A DNA stretch of 64,000 nucleotides, taken from assembly GCF_024398015.1 (NCBI RefSeq), contig NZ_CP073747.1, positions 382,501-446,500 on the forward strand, in the 5' to 3' direction. Under the pieces are notes generated by a model. That model searched no databases, was not told where the DNA came from, and saw only the letters and a list, made by a program, of their open reading frames with translations. The translations under genes and the position numbers were made by a program. This stretch comes from Kordiimonas sp. SCSIO 12610. Lineage in GTDB: Bacteria; Pseudomonadota; Alphaproteobacteria; Sphingomonadales; Kordiimonadaceae. Positions 19,455 to 29,271 of this stretch are shown piece after piece; position 1 is the stretch's first letter, and each line of letters opens with the position of its first letter.

Positions 19455-20324
19455 CTAGTTAGTGGCTATATCTCGCTTAAATTCAGGGTGAATTTTTTGT
19501 GCAAGAGCCATTATCGCTTCAGACGTTCTGGGGCCAAAGCCAAGCAAAAGAAGGCCGTCCATGGCAATCAAGTTTTTATGCTTGCCCGCGGGTGTCATAG
19601 CAATTTGCGGAATGGATAGAATTTTATCCGGACCACCACTTTGCCTGACAACATGATCCATCATCAAAATATAGTCTGGTTTTGCCGCAATCGCCGCTTC
19701 CGGGGTTAGGGGTTTATAGCGATCAATAGCTGAGCCCGCGTTCACGCCTCCCGCCAGGGTTATGATCGCATCCGCCTCTGTGCCTGACCCAGCGACAACG
19801 GGTGTTCCGTTGGTCGCGCTTAGAATAAACAAGACCCTTGGTTTGCTCTCAAACATCTCTACTTTTTCACTCACGGATGTGAATTTAGTTTTGATAGAGG
19901 CTTCCAGTTGGTGGCCAGAGACACCGAGTGCTGAAGATACCTCTTTCACGCGCGCCAGGATAGAATCGATCGTGCCTCCGTCGGATGTGCGTACAAGGCA
20001 AACACCTGCGGCTTCAACTTGGTCTAATATTTTGTCAGGGCCAGCATCTGCATCTGCAATGATTAAGTCCGGTGCTAGTGAAAGAAGCCCTTCGGCCGCA
20101 ACTGCTCTATAATAACCAAGCTTCGGTAGTTTTGCCGTGGCCGCAGGATAAGATGATGTTGTGTCAACGCCGACCAGTCGACCCTCTTCACCAAGGGCGT
20201 ATACGATTTCTGTTATCGCACCGCCAAGCGTGATAACCCGCTTGGCGTCTGTTTGACACTGCTCGGCAGATACCGATTGTGCGGCAGTTAATGCAACTAT
20301 GAAAAAGGCTAAGGCGTTTCTCAT
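19455..20324 (-). CDS. hmuT: Periplasmic heme-binding protein HmuT
   Basis: 289 residues from ATG 20324, which overlaps the hmuS stop (ATGA) and has agagg 7 nt upstream; the reading frame extends further but without a signal peptide. Signal peptide MRNALAFFIVALTAAQSVSA. Cobalamin/Fe3+-siderophore periplasmic-binding fold with VITLGGAITEIVYALGEEG, GYYRAVAAEGLLSLAPDLII and PLTPEAAIAAKPDYILMMDH. It carries heme from HmuR to HmuUV. Confidence 0.92.
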   Translation of the reverse strand: MRNALAFFIVALTAAQSVSAEQCQTDAKRVITLGGAITEIVYALGEEGRLVGVDTTSSYPAATAKLPKLGYYRAVAAEGLLSLAPDLIIADADAGPDKILDQVEAAGVCLVRTSDGGTIDSILARVKEVSSALGVSGHQLEASIKTKFTSVSEKVEMFESKPRVLFILSATNGTPVVAGSGTEADAIITLAGGVNAGSAIDRYKPLTPEAAIAAKPDYILMMDHVVRQSGGPDKILSIPQIAMTPAGKHKNLIAMDGLLLLGFGPRTSEAIMALAQKIHPEFKRDIATN

Positions 20325-21388
20325 GCCACGGCCTCTGTCTTTACCAGACTTTCTGCCAGGTTGCTCCATTCGGGTAATTCTTTAACACCGGGTTTTCTCT
20401 CCCCAAACATCAACAAAATTTCCTGACCGTCTTTGTCAAATAATTCGAGGGAAGTTACGATGCCGTCGCGTGTTGGTTTGCGGACAATCCATGCTTCAGC
20501 AATTTCTTCGTCTTTGACGTGAAGGTCAAACCCGGGGTCCAGAATATTTAACCACCCCTGTGCTCTGACGACACGTTTGATAGCGCCAGTATGAATTTGG
20601 ATACATCCGCGGTTGCCAACAAATACCATGATTGACAGGCCTGTTTCAGCGGCTGAATACAGCGCTGTTTCAAAACCTGAAACGGGTACTTGGACGGCCA
20701 GCGCATCCCCTGCGACCCGAAGAGCCTGCGTTCTTGTAACGTCAAATTCGCGCAACAATCCCATAAAGTCATGCGTGTCTTGCATTGCATTCCAGTGCGC
20801 ACGAAAAGCGTCCGTATCAATTTCTGCGTCTGGTCGTTCGGCCTTTGGTGCAGGTGCCTTGGAAGGCGTGATGAAAGGGTGTTGATTATCGGATTTAAAC
20901 TGTTCGACTAGGTTGTCGAAGGCATCCTTATCGCTATTTTCTGTTAAATATACTTTGTGAACAGATGTGCCCGTAAGGTCGAAAAATTGTAAACTACGGC
21001 GAGGTCCATTTTTAGTTTCTTCAACAACAGCAAAACCATGATGCCAGTTACCAAAGAAAATTCTAAGGTCAATCTCTCTATTCACTACGAGGCCATGGCT
21101 CGGTTGAACGGATACTTTTGCAAACTTTCCAACCTTTTCATGCACGGCATTATCGTTGCGCGTAATCACTAGAACTTCACCCAGTTTTGGTAATTTCTTT
21201 AGTAGCTTTCCCCAATCGCCTTCTATGCGTATAACAGTGTCACCAACTGATGTCGCGACCAGTTCGCCTTCGCTAACCCCTAATTCCTTGGCCGCGTTTC
21301 TGATCCGTACGTTTGGGTTTTCATGTTTGTATGTATGCCATGTTTCTGCCAAAGATTTTGCAGCATTCATGTCTATTTGTTCGTTCAT
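20321..21388 (-). CDS. hmuS: Hemin-degrading/trafficking factor HmuS (HemS/ChuX family)
   Basis: 355 residues from ATG 21388, with a strong ggagga 6 nt upstream. Two homologous halves typical of HemS/PhuS: the first starts AKSLAETWHTYKHENPNVRI (HTH-like) with GELVATSVGDTVIRIEG, the second from FRAHWNAMQDTHDFMGLLRE. GNRGCIQIHTGAIKRV holds the segment expected near the heme-binding region. It is a cytoplasmic protein that receives imported heme. Overlaps hmuT by 4 bp. Confidence 0.93.
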   Translation of the reverse strand: MNEQIDMNAAKSLAETWHTYKHENPNVRIRNAAKELGVSEGELVATSVGDTVIRIEGDWGKLLKKLPKLGEVLVITRNDNAVHEKVGKFAKVSVQPSHGLVVNREIDLRIFFGNWHHGFAVVEETKNGPRRSLQFFDLTGTSVHKVYLTENSDKDAFDNLVEQFKSDNQHPFITPSKAPAPKAERPDAEIDTDAFRAHWNAMQDTHDFMGLLREFDVTRTQALRVAGDALAVQVPVSGFETALYSAAETGLSIMVFVGNRGCIQIHTGAIKRVVRAQGWLNILDPGFDLHVKDEEIAEAWIVRKPTRDGIVTSLELFDKDGQEILLMFGERKPGVKELPEWSNLAESLVKTEAVA

Positions 21389-21519
21389 TTTTTCCTCCAA
21401 AGCCTAGCTTGTGCGAATGTTTCACAACTCGCTGAGTATTCGTTGAGAAGGCTGGCTGGCGGCGGGAAGGAAAGAAAACTTCTATCGAAGGAAGAAACCG
21501 CTGGCTGGCTGGAAATGGT

Positions 21520-21696
21520 CTATTTGGTCAAGATGAGTTTATTTTGACTGGTACGGCGCAGGCGGTACTCAACATCTTCATGCATAATTATAACCTCAGT
21601 CTGTCCTTGTAGGATTGTATCACTAGATACAATTGGCTTGTGTGGTACGTATGCTTTTGCAGATGGTTTCACACTCAGTGTAGGTCTCGCTTGCAT
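21520..21696 (-). CDS. hemP: Hemin uptake protein HemP/HmuP
   Basis: 58 residues from ATG 21696, which has gaggg 7 nt upstream; ATG 21720 lacks an RBS. The C-terminal half, TILQGQTEVIIMHEDVEYRL then RRTSQNKLILTK, is the HemP domain with the signature KLILTK ending. HmuP proteins in alphaproteobacteria promote hmuR expression in response to iron or heme. It lies between hmuR and hmuS. Confidence 0.92.
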   Translation of the reverse strand: MQARPTLSVKPSAKAYVPHKPIVSSDTILQGQTEVIIMHEDVEYRLRRTSQNKLILTK

Positions 21697-21734
21697 TTTA
21701 TGTCCCTCATCATTTGTCATTTAAATTAAATTTA

Positions 21735-23807
21735 CTAACCACCAAACCGGTGTGACAGTGTAATCCTAAAACTGCGCCCGGGCTGTTCGATCACTGTCGG
21801 ATGAACAGAAAACTCTTCATCAAACAGATTGTCGATACCGGCCGTAATTGAGAAGCCTTCAAGGTTTTTCGGTACCCATGAAACAAAAAGGTCAATAGTT
21901 TCGTATCCGTCGGTTTCCACGCTTCCATCTGGTACGTCGCGCTGCGCTGACGCGATCGTTGCGCGGCCACCTAAGCGGACACCCCAGTTAGGTATATTGC
22001 CGTTTAGCGTGAAAGTGATGCTATCCTGCGGAATTGAACCTAACCCTGTGTTATTGGTGCGGTCATCGCCGTCCAGAGTAAAGCCACTAACGGAAACAGA
22101 GAAATAAGTGCTGTCAAATTTTGCTTCGGCTTCAAAACCTGAGATGTTGGCGTCAACGTTCGTACTTTGTGTTGTGCCAAAAAAGGTTGTCGGGCCAAAT
22201 GGCGGTACGAACTGCGGTGGACGGGTTGGGTCCAGGAAGGTCACGACCTGATTAACAAAGTTATCAATATCACTTGAGAAATAGGTTGCAGATGCTTGGA
22301 GCCGAATATCATCAGTTTCGTTTTCAAAACGCACCCTTGCGCCGAGCTCCAAGGTTTCCGCTTCCTCTGGCAGTAAATCAGGTGTTGGAACAAACTGATT
22401 AAGTACCAGCGTGTTTGGCCCAAGGCCGTTTGGAATGGCAAAGTGAGTACCATCATTAAATAGCTCTGTTAAGCTTGGAGCCCGGAATGCTTCTGCCCAA
22501 CTTCCCCAGAGGTAAAACCAGTCTGTTGGTGAAAAGCCGATCGCCACACGCGGCGTGAACGCATCGTTATCCCTTTCACCACCAAGGTCAGAGTCTTGGG
22601 CAAAATCATCATAACGAATGCCGGGAATAATGGAGAGTGTTTCCAAAATTTCGATCTCAGCCTGTGCGTACACTGCTGTAAAACTACGTTCGGCATCAGG
22701 GAATTGAAGCCGGTCGACACCATCACGCGTGCCTGACTGGTCATCCTCAAACCATTCAAAGCCATAGGTTAAAGCGACAGAAAGGCCATCAGAGCCAAAT
22801 CTGGATGTATTATTGATATCAATACCGCGACTTGAGAAATCAGAGATATCCAGACGGTCATCAACAAAACGGGCTTCGGTGACGTCAATATCGCTGTAAT
22901 AAGCGTTTACTCTGAAATCGATGAACTGATTGTCAGGGTCATTATAGGTATAATTTAAACGCAGATTGCGTTCACGAGTATCGCGGTCAACCACTGTGTT
23001 GGGGGACGATACACTATCTGCTGCTGTTGGATTTTCGCCTTCATTGTCATATTGATCTGCAATGATTTCAAGGCGCGAATTTTCCCCGATATTGAGGCCA
23101 AAATTCACAAGCCCATTCAATAACCTGTCTTCCGTATCGACAATAGGGTTACCGCTACCCCCTTCCAGGTCGTTAAAGACCTGACGGTAGACAAAATTAC
23201 CCAAAATATCGATCGGTCCAGATTTGCCGTACACCCCAAAGGATGTCAGAAGCTCATCACCGTTTGACTGGTATCCGATTTTTGCACGCGCACCAAAGGT
23301 TTCACCGTCTTGCAGCAAATCATTTGCGCCAATGGTTTCAACAGAGATAACACCGCCAAGCGCGCCGCTTCCATAGAGCGCACTTGCGCTTCCTCGCACG
23401 ACCTCAATCCTGCTAACAAGATCAGGGTCGACGAAGAAGCGCCCCCGGTGTGCCAGGTCGAAATTTTGTCGTGATCCATCAAGCCGGATCACCACCTGAT
23501 TATCAAGGAAACCGCGAACGTTTGGTTCCTCTGAAATGCGGCGACTGCCGCCCTGTATGGCAACACCCGGAACACCTTCCAGAACATCCGCATAGGACAG
23601 GGGTTGATATAATTGAATATTATTACGGTCAACGACGCTGACAGCAGTAGGGGTCGAAAAGACAGGACGTTCCACCCGTGTTGCTGTGATGGTTATTTCT
23701 TCAACCTCTGCGGCATCAAAATCAACGCCGACATCCTGAGCATAGAGGGAAGATGACAGGATTGTACCTGTGAGCAGTGACAAGGATATTGTTGTTTTTT
23801 TACGCAT
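21735..23807 (-). CDS. hmuR: TonB-dependent heme receptor HmuR
   Basis: 690 residues from ATG 23807. Signal peptide (about 1-23, ending LYAQD), a TonB-box-like EEITITATRVERPVFSTPTA, plug domain with NVRGFLDNQVVIRLDGSRQN and VEVVRGSASALYGSGALGGV, then a beta-barrel ending SFRITLSHRFGG. The heme-receptor FRAP motif is present (EAFRAPSLTELF), followed by a histidine (DGTHF) and TPDLLPEE in place of NPDL. It takes heme across the outer membrane using TonB energy; tonB/exbBD are not in the window. First gene of the hmu operon, behind a Fur-like box. Confidence 0.94.
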   Translation of the reverse strand: MRKKTTISLSLLTGTILSSSLYAQDVGVDFDAAEVEEITITATRVERPVFSTPTAVSVVDRNNIQLYQPLSYADVLEGVPGVAIQGGSRRISEEPNVRGFLDNQVVIRLDGSRQNFDLAHRGRFFVDPDLVSRIEVVRGSASALYGSGALGGVISVETIGANDLLQDGETFGARAKIGYQSNGDELLTSFGVYGKSGPIDILGNFVYRQVFNDLEGGSGNPIVDTEDRLLNGLVNFGLNIGENSRLEIIADQYDNEGENPTAADSVSSPNTVVDRDTRERNLRLNYTYNDPDNQFIDFRVNAYYSDIDVTEARFVDDRLDISDFSSRGIDINNTSRFGSDGLSVALTYGFEWFEDDQSGTRDGVDRLQFPDAERSFTAVYAQAEIEILETLSIIPGIRYDDFAQDSDLGGERDNDAFTPRVAIGFSPTDWFYLWGSWAEAFRAPSLTELFNDGTHFAIPNGLGPNTLVLNQFVPTPDLLPEEAETLELGARVRFENETDDIRLQASATYFSSDIDNFVNQVVTFLDPTRPPQFVPPFGPTTFFGTTQSTNVDANISGFEAEAKFDSTYFSVSVSGFTLDGDDRTNNTGLGSIPQDSITFTLNGNIPNWGVRLGGRATIASAQRDVPDGSVETDGYETIDLFVSWVPKNLEGFSITAGIDNLFDEEFSVHPTVIEQPGRSFRITLSHRFGG

Positions 23808-23924
23808 TAATTTCACCAAATCTTAGCCGTCATTTGCTGACAGCATTATGGACCTGGCTGGCGAATTGATTGATATCCCGCTGGCTCGGTTTAATTATTA
23901 CTAGATCAATTATGATTCGGTGAT

Positions 23925-23957
23925 TTTATAATGCAATTAATAATGATTATCAATATT
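23925..23957 (-). promoter_or_regulatory. hmuR promoter with overlapping Fur-type box
   Basis: On the minus strand TTGATA (23948-23953) and TATAAA (23925-23930) are 17 bp apart, a good sigma-70 type promoter. The plus-strand sequence aataatgattatc (23939-23951) matches 12 of 13 positions of the 6-1-6 Fur element gataatgattatc and overlaps the -35 hexamer. This predicts repression by iron-loaded Fur. The rest of 23808-24247 (AT-rich) shows no gene. Confidence 0.75.
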
Positions 23958-24247
23958 AAAATAAAAATTATTAGATACAAGATACGAAAGTTCAGTGCAT
24001 CTTTATGTCCCGCATAGCGAATTAAAAAAATCATATATGATAGACATCACATATACAGGATTTATCTACCAAGGTGCTTACGGGATGACATCGACTTAAA
24101 GAAAGCACTCTGTATAATTCATCATTTATGGTGTAGTTTGAGGCTGGTTAGCATTAAACTGAAAACATCCATTCATTGGATCGTATGAATGTAAACCTAA
24201 TGGGCTTCACAAAATCAGAATGTCTGTATCGACAGTGTTTAAAAGTG

Positions 24248-25369
24248 ATGAATAAAAAAGTGCAAAAAAGCATATCGAACATATTATTAATTGTCATTTT
24301 CGCTTCTTTGACTGCTTGCGCCAGCATTCCTCCCAGTCTTAAGCCTGTAGCTTCTTCAGGGCCATCAAGTGAGCATATTTCAATGATCACGGTTTCAACT
24401 CGTCAACCCGTCGATGACGAAGCGGTCGTCTATTCAGGAGAGCGAGGGAAGGAGTATCAATTGAACCGTGTCGATGTTTTAGTGCCGCCATCGCATCAAC
24501 GAGGTCACCTAGAGCTCCCTGGAAAAACGCCAAATGCAGAAAAATCTTTTGTTGTCTCTAAACTGTCCACCATTGATGAAGAAGCTTCATTTGAACTGTT
24601 AACCCGTACAGTACCGGAAGGGCGTGTTTTGGTATTTGTACATGGATATAACGTAAAATATTCAGAAGCGGTATACAGACTGGCGCAGATTTCGAAAGAC
24701 CTCAATATTCATGCATTCCCTATATTATTCACATGGCCATCTCGGGGGACGGTGCTATCCTATCTTTATGATAAAGAAAGCGCTACGTTTTCCCGAGACT
24801 CTCTTGAGAGGCTGTTTGCAAGGCTAACAAACACACCTGAAGTAAAGGAAATCGTTGTTTTAGGGCATTCGATGGGGGCGTGGTTGACAATGGAAGCACT
24901 ACGACAATCTGCCATAAGAAACAAAGGCATATCATCCAAGTTTATAGACGTAATCCTCGCGTCTCCTGATATTGACCAAGATGTTTTCGTTCAGCAATTT
25001 AATGCGTTAGGAACGGAGAAACCACATTTTACTTTTTTAACTACAGAAGATGATAATGCGCTCCGGATTTCTGCAATATTGTCCGGGGGAATAACCCGAG
25101 TAGGTCGGTTAAATCCAAGGTCTTCGGAAGTGCAGACTTGGTTGAAAGGCCACACAAATGTTACTGTAGTAGACCTCTCAGAGCTGGAACGCGGTGGTAC
25201 ACACCATCATTCTAAATATGCTGAAAACAAGGAATCTTTAGACTTTGTGGCATCCAGCTTGCGCTCCGAGAACCGATCAAACGGAGTTTCACGTACATTA
25301 TCTCGACCAAGCCAGGCAGTTTTAGTAACACTGTCACGTATTCTGGATGTAACAGGTATGAAGAACTAA
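24248..25369 (+). CDS. DUF900-type alpha/beta-hydrolase lipoprotein
   Basis: 373 residues from ATG 24248, chosen because it starts a clean lipoprotein signal (MNKKVQKSISNILLIVIFAS then LTAC lipobox); ATG 24185 would add 21 residues. Segments FVHGYNVKYSEAVYRLAQI, FTWPSRGTVLSYLYDKESA and the nucleophile elbow LGHSMGAWLTMEAL match the DUF900/esterase family. The acid is probably in ASPDID and the histidine in THHHSKYAEN. Substrate unknown. It is a stand-alone gene 218 bp before the TolC-HlyD operon; no strong RBS is seen. Confidence 0.82.
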   Translation: MNKKVQKSISNILLIVIFASLTACASIPPSLKPVASSGPSSEHISMITVSTRQPVDDEAVVYSGERGKEYQLNRVDVLVPPSHQRGHLELPGKTPNAEKSFVVSKLSTIDEEASFELLTRTVPEGRVLVFVHGYNVKYSEAVYRLAQISKDLNIHAFPILFTWPSRGTVLSYLYDKESATFSRDSLERLFARLTNTPEVKEIVVLGHSMGAWLTMEALRQSAIRNKGISSKFIDVILASPDIDQDVFVQQFNALGTEKPHFTFLTTEDDNALRISAILSGGITRVGRLNPRSSEVQTWLKGHTNVTVVDLSELERGGTHHHSKYAENKESLDFVASSLRSENRSNGVSRTLSRPSQAVLVTLSRILDVTGMKN

Positions 25370-25587
25370 CCGCTTGACTTAAAGATACTACCGCAACCTA
25401 ACCTACGTGCACGCAATGTTGCTCTGTTTAACTAAGATATTCGGTTCTTTCATCTAAGCTGGCCGAAAGTATCAAAATATTGTCCGCTTCAGTCATAGCT
25501 GTCTCTATATTTTTTATCTATGTTCTTTTGCATGTATAGAAATTGAATAATTCACTATTTTGTTTGGTTATATTTCGAGATCTGATT

Positions 25588-27045
25588 ATGTCTGCATTAC
25601 AATTGACACCGACAACAATTATGAATGGCGCCTATCTTGTAAATCCTGCCGTGAGGCGGATTACTCCAGCGACCACGGCCTTTATTCACTGCCTGATATT
25701 GGTAGCTTTACTTGCGGTCGCTACATTTAATGTGAATGCACAAGAGGTATCGCCAAAAGCTCTGGATTTTGCAGCGGCTAAGAATCGGCTGTTAGATCGT
25801 TCAGATGCATTGGAAGCTGCAAATGCTGAAGTTCGATCTAAGGAGGCGCAAGAACGTTCAACGCGAACATTGCGTAGGCCTGATATTAGCGCAGATATTC
25901 AAGTTATTGAATATGAGAAAACGCTCGATCTGACGCTTACCACTCTAGGTCCGATAGCTGAGCAATTTGGGTTTCCAAATCCAATTGAATTTGAACAGCG
26001 TGATACTGTATTTCGCCCCATCATATCTGCAACCTTACCCATTTATGCAGGTGGAAAGATTAGAGCTACACAGTCAGGCGCAATTGCGCAAGTTGCTGGT
26101 GCGGAAGCAGAACGAGAAGAGATTCTTGATCAGCTTCTATTAAACTTGATCAGAAATTACTACGGGCAACAATTTGCTGCCAAAGCCATGACCGTTAGAA
26201 AAGATGTGTTAGATGGCTTGGAGCGGCACAAATCTGATGTAGAAAAGCTTGAGGTTGAAGGCATTGCAAGTAAAGCTCAAAAACTTCAGGCATATGTAGC
26301 GCGCGATGATGCTGCGCGTCGTTATCAAACCTCGGTTGCGAATTTAGCGAGTGCGAGAGCGGCGCTTGGTGGTATTCTTCGCTTACCGGAGGGGGTTAAA
26401 CCATCTTCCCCATTGTTTGTGATATCGACTCCACTTCTCCCTCTTGAGCACTATAAATCAGCTGCTCAGTATAATCATCCTAGCCTGAAGCGTATCGATG
26501 CCCTGCGGAACCAGGCAGACGCCGCCGTAAAGATCGAAAATTCACGCAGAAAACCCGAAGTATTTGGCTTTGGTCAATATAACCTGAATGCACAAAACGC
26601 TCTTATATCAGACCCTGATTGGACAATAGGTGTGGGCTTTCGGTATAAATTTTTATCTGGGCAAAATCGAAACGAAAGTTTGCGATCGGCCAAAGAAACA
26701 CGAAATCGGGCAGCTGCAACTCGCCGCGAAACCGAAGTCCAAGTCGATATTGGCGTTACGCGGGCGTGGTACCAAGCGAATGCGGCGCGTGAACGTTTTC
26801 TTTTACAAGACAATGCGATCATATCTGCCAAAGAGAGCCTGCGCCTCCAAACGCTAGCACACCGGGAACAACAAGCAACATCGCTTGATGTTATCGATGC
26901 GCAACTTGGATTGGAACGTGCACAAATTGAACAGGCACAGGCAGCTTATGAATTTATCGTTGCAATCGCAGAATTGGCAAGATTATCGGGTGATTTAAAG
27001 AATTTCGAATTGTTGCCCGCTAAAGCTGACAGGATCATCCAATGA
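25588..27045 (+). CDS. TolC-family outer membrane efflux protein
   Basis: 485 residues from ATG 25588, with gag upstream; a TTG at 25543 is less likely. Signal-type hydrophobic segment about 30-50 ending NVNAQEVSP. It has two OEP repeats with the alpha-helical barrel pattern (DALEAANAEVRSKEAQERST; LQTLAHREQQATSLDVIDAQ) and the central ATLPIYAGGKIRATQSGA. It would form the outer-membrane duct for the exporter encoded downstream; stop and next start overlap (ATGA). Confidence 0.9.
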   Translation: MSALQLTPTTIMNGAYLVNPAVRRITPATTAFIHCLILVALLAVATFNVNAQEVSPKALDFAAAKNRLLDRSDALEAANAEVRSKEAQERSTRTLRRPDISADIQVIEYEKTLDLTLTTLGPIAEQFGFPNPIEFEQRDTVFRPIISATLPIYAGGKIRATQSGAIAQVAGAEAEREEILDQLLLNLIRNYYGQQFAAKAMTVRKDVLDGLERHKSDVEKLEVEGIASKAQKLQAYVARDDAARRYQTSVANLASARAALGGILRLPEGVKPSSPLFVISTPLLPLEHYKSAAQYNHPSLKRIDALRNQADAAVKIENSRRKPEVFGFGQYNLNAQNALISDPDWTIGVGFRYKFLSGQNRNESLRSAKETRNRAAATRRETEVQVDIGVTRAWYQANAARERFLLQDNAIISAKESLRLQTLAHREQQATSLDVIDAQLGLERAQIEQAQAAYEFIVAIAELARLSGDLKNFELLPAKADRIIQ

Positions 27046-28106
27046 ATACTGAAAATGTAGCTATCGATGATAGCAAGGCTTCCACTGAAACAACAACTGT
27101 GGATACAAATGTGCCTGAAAAGAAGAAAACCCCTGGTTTCTTAAAAGTAGGCTCGTTTATTGCGGTAATAGCGTTTCTTGTTTACGGAGTCGTTCAAAGC
27201 TATCAACCAATTCCTGATCAATTACAGGGAACTGTCGACGCCCGAGAGGTTAGGGCAGCGAGTAAAGTTACTGGTCGTATTCAGGAATTTTTCATTGAAG
27301 AAGGCGAATTTGTTCAGAAAGGACAACTGCTTTTCGCGATGGACAGTCCTGAAGTCGAGGCTCGACGCAGGCAAGCTGAAGGGGTTCTGGCAAGTGCAAA
27401 GGCCACCGAGGCCAAAGCTATCACTGGTGCACGGTCTGAGGATATACGAGCTGCAGAAGCACAGTGGCTTCGAGCAAAGGCTGCCGCAGACCTGGCAGAT
27501 ATAACCTTCAAGCGAATATCCCGCCTTTTTGATGAGGGTGTGGTCGCTGGCCAGTCACGCGATGAGGCGGAAGCAAATGCTCTAGCATCTCGAGAGCAAG
27601 AGCGCGCAGCCAAAGCCATTTATGATCAAGCATTAGCAGGGGCTCGGCGTGAAGATATTGATGCAGCAAGTGGTCAGGTAGAACGAGCAAAAGGTGCCAT
27701 CCAAGAAATTGAAGCGGCGGAAAACGAAACTCGGGTGTATGCTCCTATAAGCGGTGAAGCCGGAAAGCGTAACATTCAACTCGGAGAGATCGCAGGGCAA
27801 GGATACCCTGTTCTGGTAATAACAGAGACTGAAGACCCCTGGGTTACCCTCTATCTACGTGAAGATCAATATAACGACTTAGCGATAGAGAAGCGCTACA
27901 CTGGTCAAATTCCAGCACTCAATTATGAGACCCAGGTATTTGAGGTTACATATATTGCACCTGCAGGCGACTTTGCTACGTGGCGCGCGACCCGCCAATC
28001 GAGTGGTTTTGACATACGAAGCTTCGAGGTGAGAATGAAGCCAGTCCGGCCAATCAAAGGTCTTAGGCCTGGTATGTCTGTTCTATTCGATTGGCCTCAG
28101 CAGTGA
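27042..28106 (+). CDS. HlyD/EmrA-family periplasmic adaptor
   Basis: 354 residues: short cytoplasmic N-terminus, one TM helix about 33-50 (VGSFIAVIAFLVYGVVQSY), lipoyl/biotinyl-like domain starting GTVDAREVRAASKVTGRI, long coiled-coil hairpin rich in Ala/Arg/Glu, second lipoyl half ETRVYAPISGEAGKRNIQLG, then the beta-barrel domain. It connects the inner-membrane permeases with the TolC protein. Translationally coupled to the genes on both sides. Confidence 0.9.
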   Translation: MNTENVAIDDSKASTETTTVDTNVPEKKKTPGFLKVGSFIAVIAFLVYGVVQSYQPIPDQLQGTVDAREVRAASKVTGRIQEFFIEEGEFVQKGQLLFAMDSPEVEARRRQAEGVLASAKATEAKAITGARSEDIRAAEAQWLRAKAAADLADITFKRISRLFDEGVVAGQSRDEAEANALASREQERAAKAIYDQALAGARREDIDAASGQVERAKGAIQEIEAAENETRVYAPISGEAGKRNIQLGEIAGQGYPVLVITETEDPWVTLYLREDQYNDLAIEKRYTGQIPALNYETQVFEVTYIAPAGDFATWRATRQSSGFDIRSFEVRMKPVRPIKGLRPGMSVLFDWPQQ

Positions 28107-28113
28107 TGGTCTT

Positions 28114-29271
28114 ATGTCAGTATTTGTAAAATCATTCCTTCGTGAAGTGTCTTTTCTGAAGCATAGTCGCTGGGACCGAGTTGGTGTTTTGTGGTTGCCA
28201 TTAGGTATGATGATCGTTGTGTGTGCTCAATTTGGGGCCGGCGCTCTTAGACATCTTCCGGTCACTGTCATTGACCAGGACATGAGTACAGTTTCGAGAC
28301 AGCTTAGTGCAGCATTAGATGCGGCGCCTGCGATTACGGTCACTAGCATTCAAGCTGATTTTGAATTCGCCAAGAGGGAAGTGCTTTCTAAGCGCGCTTA
28401 TGCAATGGTCCTGATCCCTGAAGAGGCTTCTGAGAGAATGACAAGAGGTGAAAGCGCAAATATTATACTTTATTATAACTCCAGTTTTTTTTCGATCGGC
28501 AATACGATTTCTCGTGAATTTGACCGGGTAATCCGCAACTTTAATGCAGAATTGGCATCCCGTCAGGCAGCTCTGCCGGGAGAAACTGCCGGTGTTCGCC
28601 CAGTGCCACTTCGTGTGACTGTTCGCACACTTTTTAACCCTTATACGAGTTATGAGCTTTACATCCTTTCCTTCGCGTTGCCAGGCCTTCTACATTTTAT
28701 TTTTATGGTTTCGGTCACCAGTGCGCTTGGGCGAGAATTACGGGATGGAACAATCAAGGAATGGCTTGGAAGCAGTTCTGCCCCATTTTGGGCCATTGTT
28801 GGTAAAATAGCGCCGTATTTAGTGATTTTTATGCTTTGGGCGAGTGTGGCAACTTACTATTTATCTCACGTTCGGGGTTTTCCAATTCAAGGGAGCTATA
28901 TCTATATCTTGAGCGCTTATGCGCTTATGTTTATGGCCTATGCTGGCATGGCGCTTTTTTTCGTCGGCATCAGCAAATCAATGGGACGAGCTCTTTCCTT
29001 CACAGCAATCTATGCAGGCATGTCGATTGCCTTTGCGGACACTGTATTTCCTATTGAATCTGCGTCAACCTTTGGCCAAGTTTGGGCGACAATTCTTCCT
29101 TTTACCTGGTTTTTGCGTGCTTTCTTCGAGCAGTGGGTCATGGGCAGCTCGCTTCTGGTAAGTCTACCCCTTCTTGCTATCTTGATTCTGTTTTTGACGC
29201 CGGGTCTTTTGTTTGGGATAAAGCCTTACATCAAATCGGCCGCTCAACCAGAAACTTGGGGGAAAGAATGA
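28114..29271 (+). CDS. ABC-2 type permease 1
   Basis: 385 residues of the YhiH/YbhR-like ABC-2 permease family: TM helix about 28-46, large periplasmic domain opening PVTVIDQDMSTVSRQLSAAL, then five C-terminal TM helices (GLLHFIFMVSVTSALGRELR with the conserved ELRDGTIKEWL cytoplasmic turn). Forms a heterodimeric permease with the next gene; stop overlaps the next start. No ATP-binding subunit or domain accompanies it. Confidence 0.88.
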   Translation: MSVFVKSFLREVSFLKHSRWDRVGVLWLPLGMMIVVCAQFGAGALRHLPVTVIDQDMSTVSRQLSAALDAAPAITVTSIQADFEFAKREVLSKRAYAMVLIPEEASERMTRGESANIILYYNSSFFSIGNTISREFDRVIRNFNAELASRQAALPGETAGVRPVPLRVTVRTLFNPYTSYELYILSFALPGLLHFIFMVSVTSALGRELRDGTIKEWLGSSSAPFWAIVGKIAPYLVIFMLWASVATYYLSHVRGFPIQGSYIYILSAYALMFMAYAGMALFFVGISKSMGRALSFTAIYAGMSIAFADTVFPIESASTFGQVWATILPFTWFLRAFFEQWVMGSSLLVSLPLLAILILFLTPGLLFGIKPYIKSAAQPETWGKE

